Source: Clostridia bacterium
GTDB lineage: Bacteria; Bacillota_E; SLMV01; PUMD01
Assembly: GCA_003563755.1 (NCBI GenBank)
Contig: PWUB01000193.1
Span: forward strand, 1-6,196
Reading direction: 5' to 3'
Length of the DNA stretch: 6,196 nucleotides
A model generated the notes under the pieces. It made no database searches, had not been told where the DNA came from, and worked only from the letters and a program-made list of their open reading frames with translations. Positions 4,876 through 6,196 of the stretch are shown here, in pieces. Made by a program: the position numbers and the translations under genes. Position 1 is the first letter of the stretch. The number at the start of each line of letters is the position of its first letter.

Positions 4876-6196
4876 TGGATCGCTCAGAGTGTTTCCGGAT
4901 TTTGAAGACGGCACTGCATCATTCCGACGCTGATCAGACCGAGGCCAGGCTGACGGGAGAGGATCTGTCTCTCACCCGTTTCGCCGACTCCACCATTCAC
5001 CAGAACCTGTCCCGCCGGGATGCGGTCCTTCAGGTGAGGGTGGCCGTGGGAAGACGCCTCGGGACGGCGACCACCAATGACACCGATGACGAGTCCGTCC
5101 GCCGCACCGTCGAGGGGGCCCTGGCCCTGGCGCGGCTGCAGGAGGAGAACGAGGACTTCGTCTCCCTTCCCGAGCCCTCGGAAGTGGCTGAGACACCAAA
5201 CTACTTCGAGTCGACGGCCTCGTATTCCGCCGCCGACCGGGCACGGGACGTCGGCTGCATCGCCGACATGGCGGCGGCGACGGGCTTCAGGGTCTTCGGG
5301 GCCCACGTCACCACCCGCGAGGAGGTCGCGGTTATGAACTCCCTGGGGGTCGAGGCTCATGATGCGAGCACCTACGCCTACCTGCGCACCGTCGTGCAGG
5401 GAGATGACGGCACCGGCTACGCTGATCAGCTCGCCCGCGACGTGACGGGCATAGACGCCCGCGAGGTGGCTTGTGAGGCCGTGCAGCGCACCGCCACCGC
5501 CCAGAACCCCCGGCCCCTCGCGACGGGCGAGTACGAGGTGATCTTTCTGCCCTATGCCGTGTCCGACATGGTGAGGTTTCTGGGCTACCTGGGCTTCAAC
5601 GCCCTCTCCGTCCAGGAGGGGCGGAGCTTCATGACGGATCGATTCGGCGAACGCATAACCGGGAAGAGGATAACGATCCGCGATGATGGACTGGATCCCG
5701 CGACCCTCAACGTGCCCTTCGACTGCGAGGGAGTCGGCAAGCAGAGGACCAGGCTCATCACCCGGGGTGTGGCCGAGGGCGTGGTCTACGATTCGTACAC
5801 CGCCCACAGGGAGGGAAAGAAGTCCACCGGTCACGCCCAGTACCGGCGGGGTGTTGTGACCGCCATGCCCACCAACATGATCATGCAGCCCGGTGATTCC
5901 TGCCTCGAGGACATGATAGCGCGGACGGGGAAGGGGCTTTTGGTGACGCGGTTTCATTACACCCACTGCCCCGAGCCGCGGCAGGTGGTCATGACGGGTA
6001 CCACCCGCGACGGGATCTTTTACGTCGAGGATGGCGAGGTCAAGTACCCGGTCAGGAATATGCGGATGACCGACAGCGTCCTCAGGGTCTTCGAGCACGT
6101 GGAGCTTGTTTCCGAACAGACGAAGCTGCAGCGGGACTGGTGGAGCACCTTCACCTCGGTGCTTCCCACCGTGTACACCACCAGCTGCATGTGGAC
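4872..6196 (+). CDS. tldE: TldE/PmbA-family subunit, partial at the 3' end
   Basis: An open frame begins at ATG 4872, overlapping the tldD stop (ATGA), and continues without a stop for 441 codons to the window edge. PmbA/TldE proteins are about 450 residues, so only the extreme C-terminus should be missing. Family features include TRFADSTIHQNL (35-46) at the N-terminus, a central region with FMTDRFGERITGK, and the C-terminal blocks GKKSTGHAQ, MIMQPGDSCLEDMI, GTTRDGIFYVEDGE and PVRNMRMTDSVL. It has no HExxxH, as expected for the non-catalytic partner of TldD. The upstream GGTGGGG-rich stretch at the end of tldD may act as its ribosome site, with coupling through the overlap. The two subunits should form the heteromeric TldD/E protease in the cytoplasm. 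Confidence 0.92.
   Translation, partial: MMDRSECFRILKTALHHSDADQTEARLTGEDLSLTRFADSTIHQNLSRRDAVLQVRVAVGRRLGTATTNDTDDESVRRTVEGALALARLQEENEDFVSLPEPSEVAETPNYFESTASYSAADRARDVGCIADMAAATGFRVFGAHVTTREEVAVMNSLGVEAHDASTYAYLRTVVQGDDGTGYADQLARDVTGIDAREVACEAVQRTATAQNPRPLATGEYEVIFLPYAVSDMVRFLGYLGFNALSVQEGRSFMTDRFGERITGKRITIRDDGLDPATLNVPFDCEGVGKQRTRLITRGVAEGVVYDSYTAHREGKKSTGHAQYRRGVVTAMPTNMIMQPGDSCLEDMIARTGKGLLVTRFHYTHCPEPRQVVMTGTTRDGIFYVEDGEVKYPVRNMRMTDSVLRVFEHVELVSEQTKLQRDWWSTFTSVLPTVYTTSCMW

Noticed and set aside
4884..6098. 404-residue ORF on the - strand
   Set aside because: It lies wholly antisense to tldE, which has clear family motifs throughout. Long antisense frames are common in GC-rich genes.

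Overview
This is a GC-rich, gene-dense bacterial segment. It holds six coding regions in three blocks: a rightward block at the left edge, a leftward block in the middle and a rightward block at the right. The organism is probably an anaerobe. The middle block encodes a multi-cluster iron-sulfur membrane protein, a tiny CxxC protein of a type I know from Clostridia, and a thioredoxin-like protein whose redox cysteine codon is replaced by an in-frame TGA. Clostridia-like Bacillota or a deep anaerobic actinobacterial lineage would fit. The sequence alone does not settle the phylum, although frequent AGG (Arg) and ATA (Ile) codons in a GC-rich setting are noticeable.

Left block (1-1352, + strand): the last 49 codons of an unidentified protein are followed 12 bases later by a complete 395-residue creatinase/aminopeptidase P (M24) family protein. 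Its canonical two-metal site is only partly conserved. Bases 1353-1485 separate it from the convergent middle block and contain two strong hairpins.

Middle block (3035 down to 1486, - strand): a 47-residue membrane protein ending in CFECIGLG is followed by a 293-residue NapH-like 4Fe-4S membrane protein and then a TlpA-like lipoprotein. The lipoprotein reads through TGA at 1797-1795 as the first position of a UxxC motif (Sec-Arg-Pro-Cys), with a hairpin resembling a bacterial SECIS just downstream. The genes are spaced 9 bases apart and then overlapped by ATGA, so they look like one operon. I infer an electron-transfer chain from cytoplasmic Fe-S centres, across the membrane, to an extracytoplasmic selenol redoxin. 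This is the most interesting part of the window.

Right block (3448-6196, + strand): tldD and tldE/pmbA overlap by ATGA, as expected for the heterodimeric TldD/TldE protease. TldD has HExxxP in place of the zinc-binding HExxxH. TldE runs off the window, apparently missing only its C-terminal end. The 412-base divergent region between the middle and right blocks (3036-3447) contains no convincing gene. It holds a plausible sigma-70-type promoter for tldDE and several inverted repeats, one of which places the tldD Shine-Dalgarno sequence in a hairpin loop.
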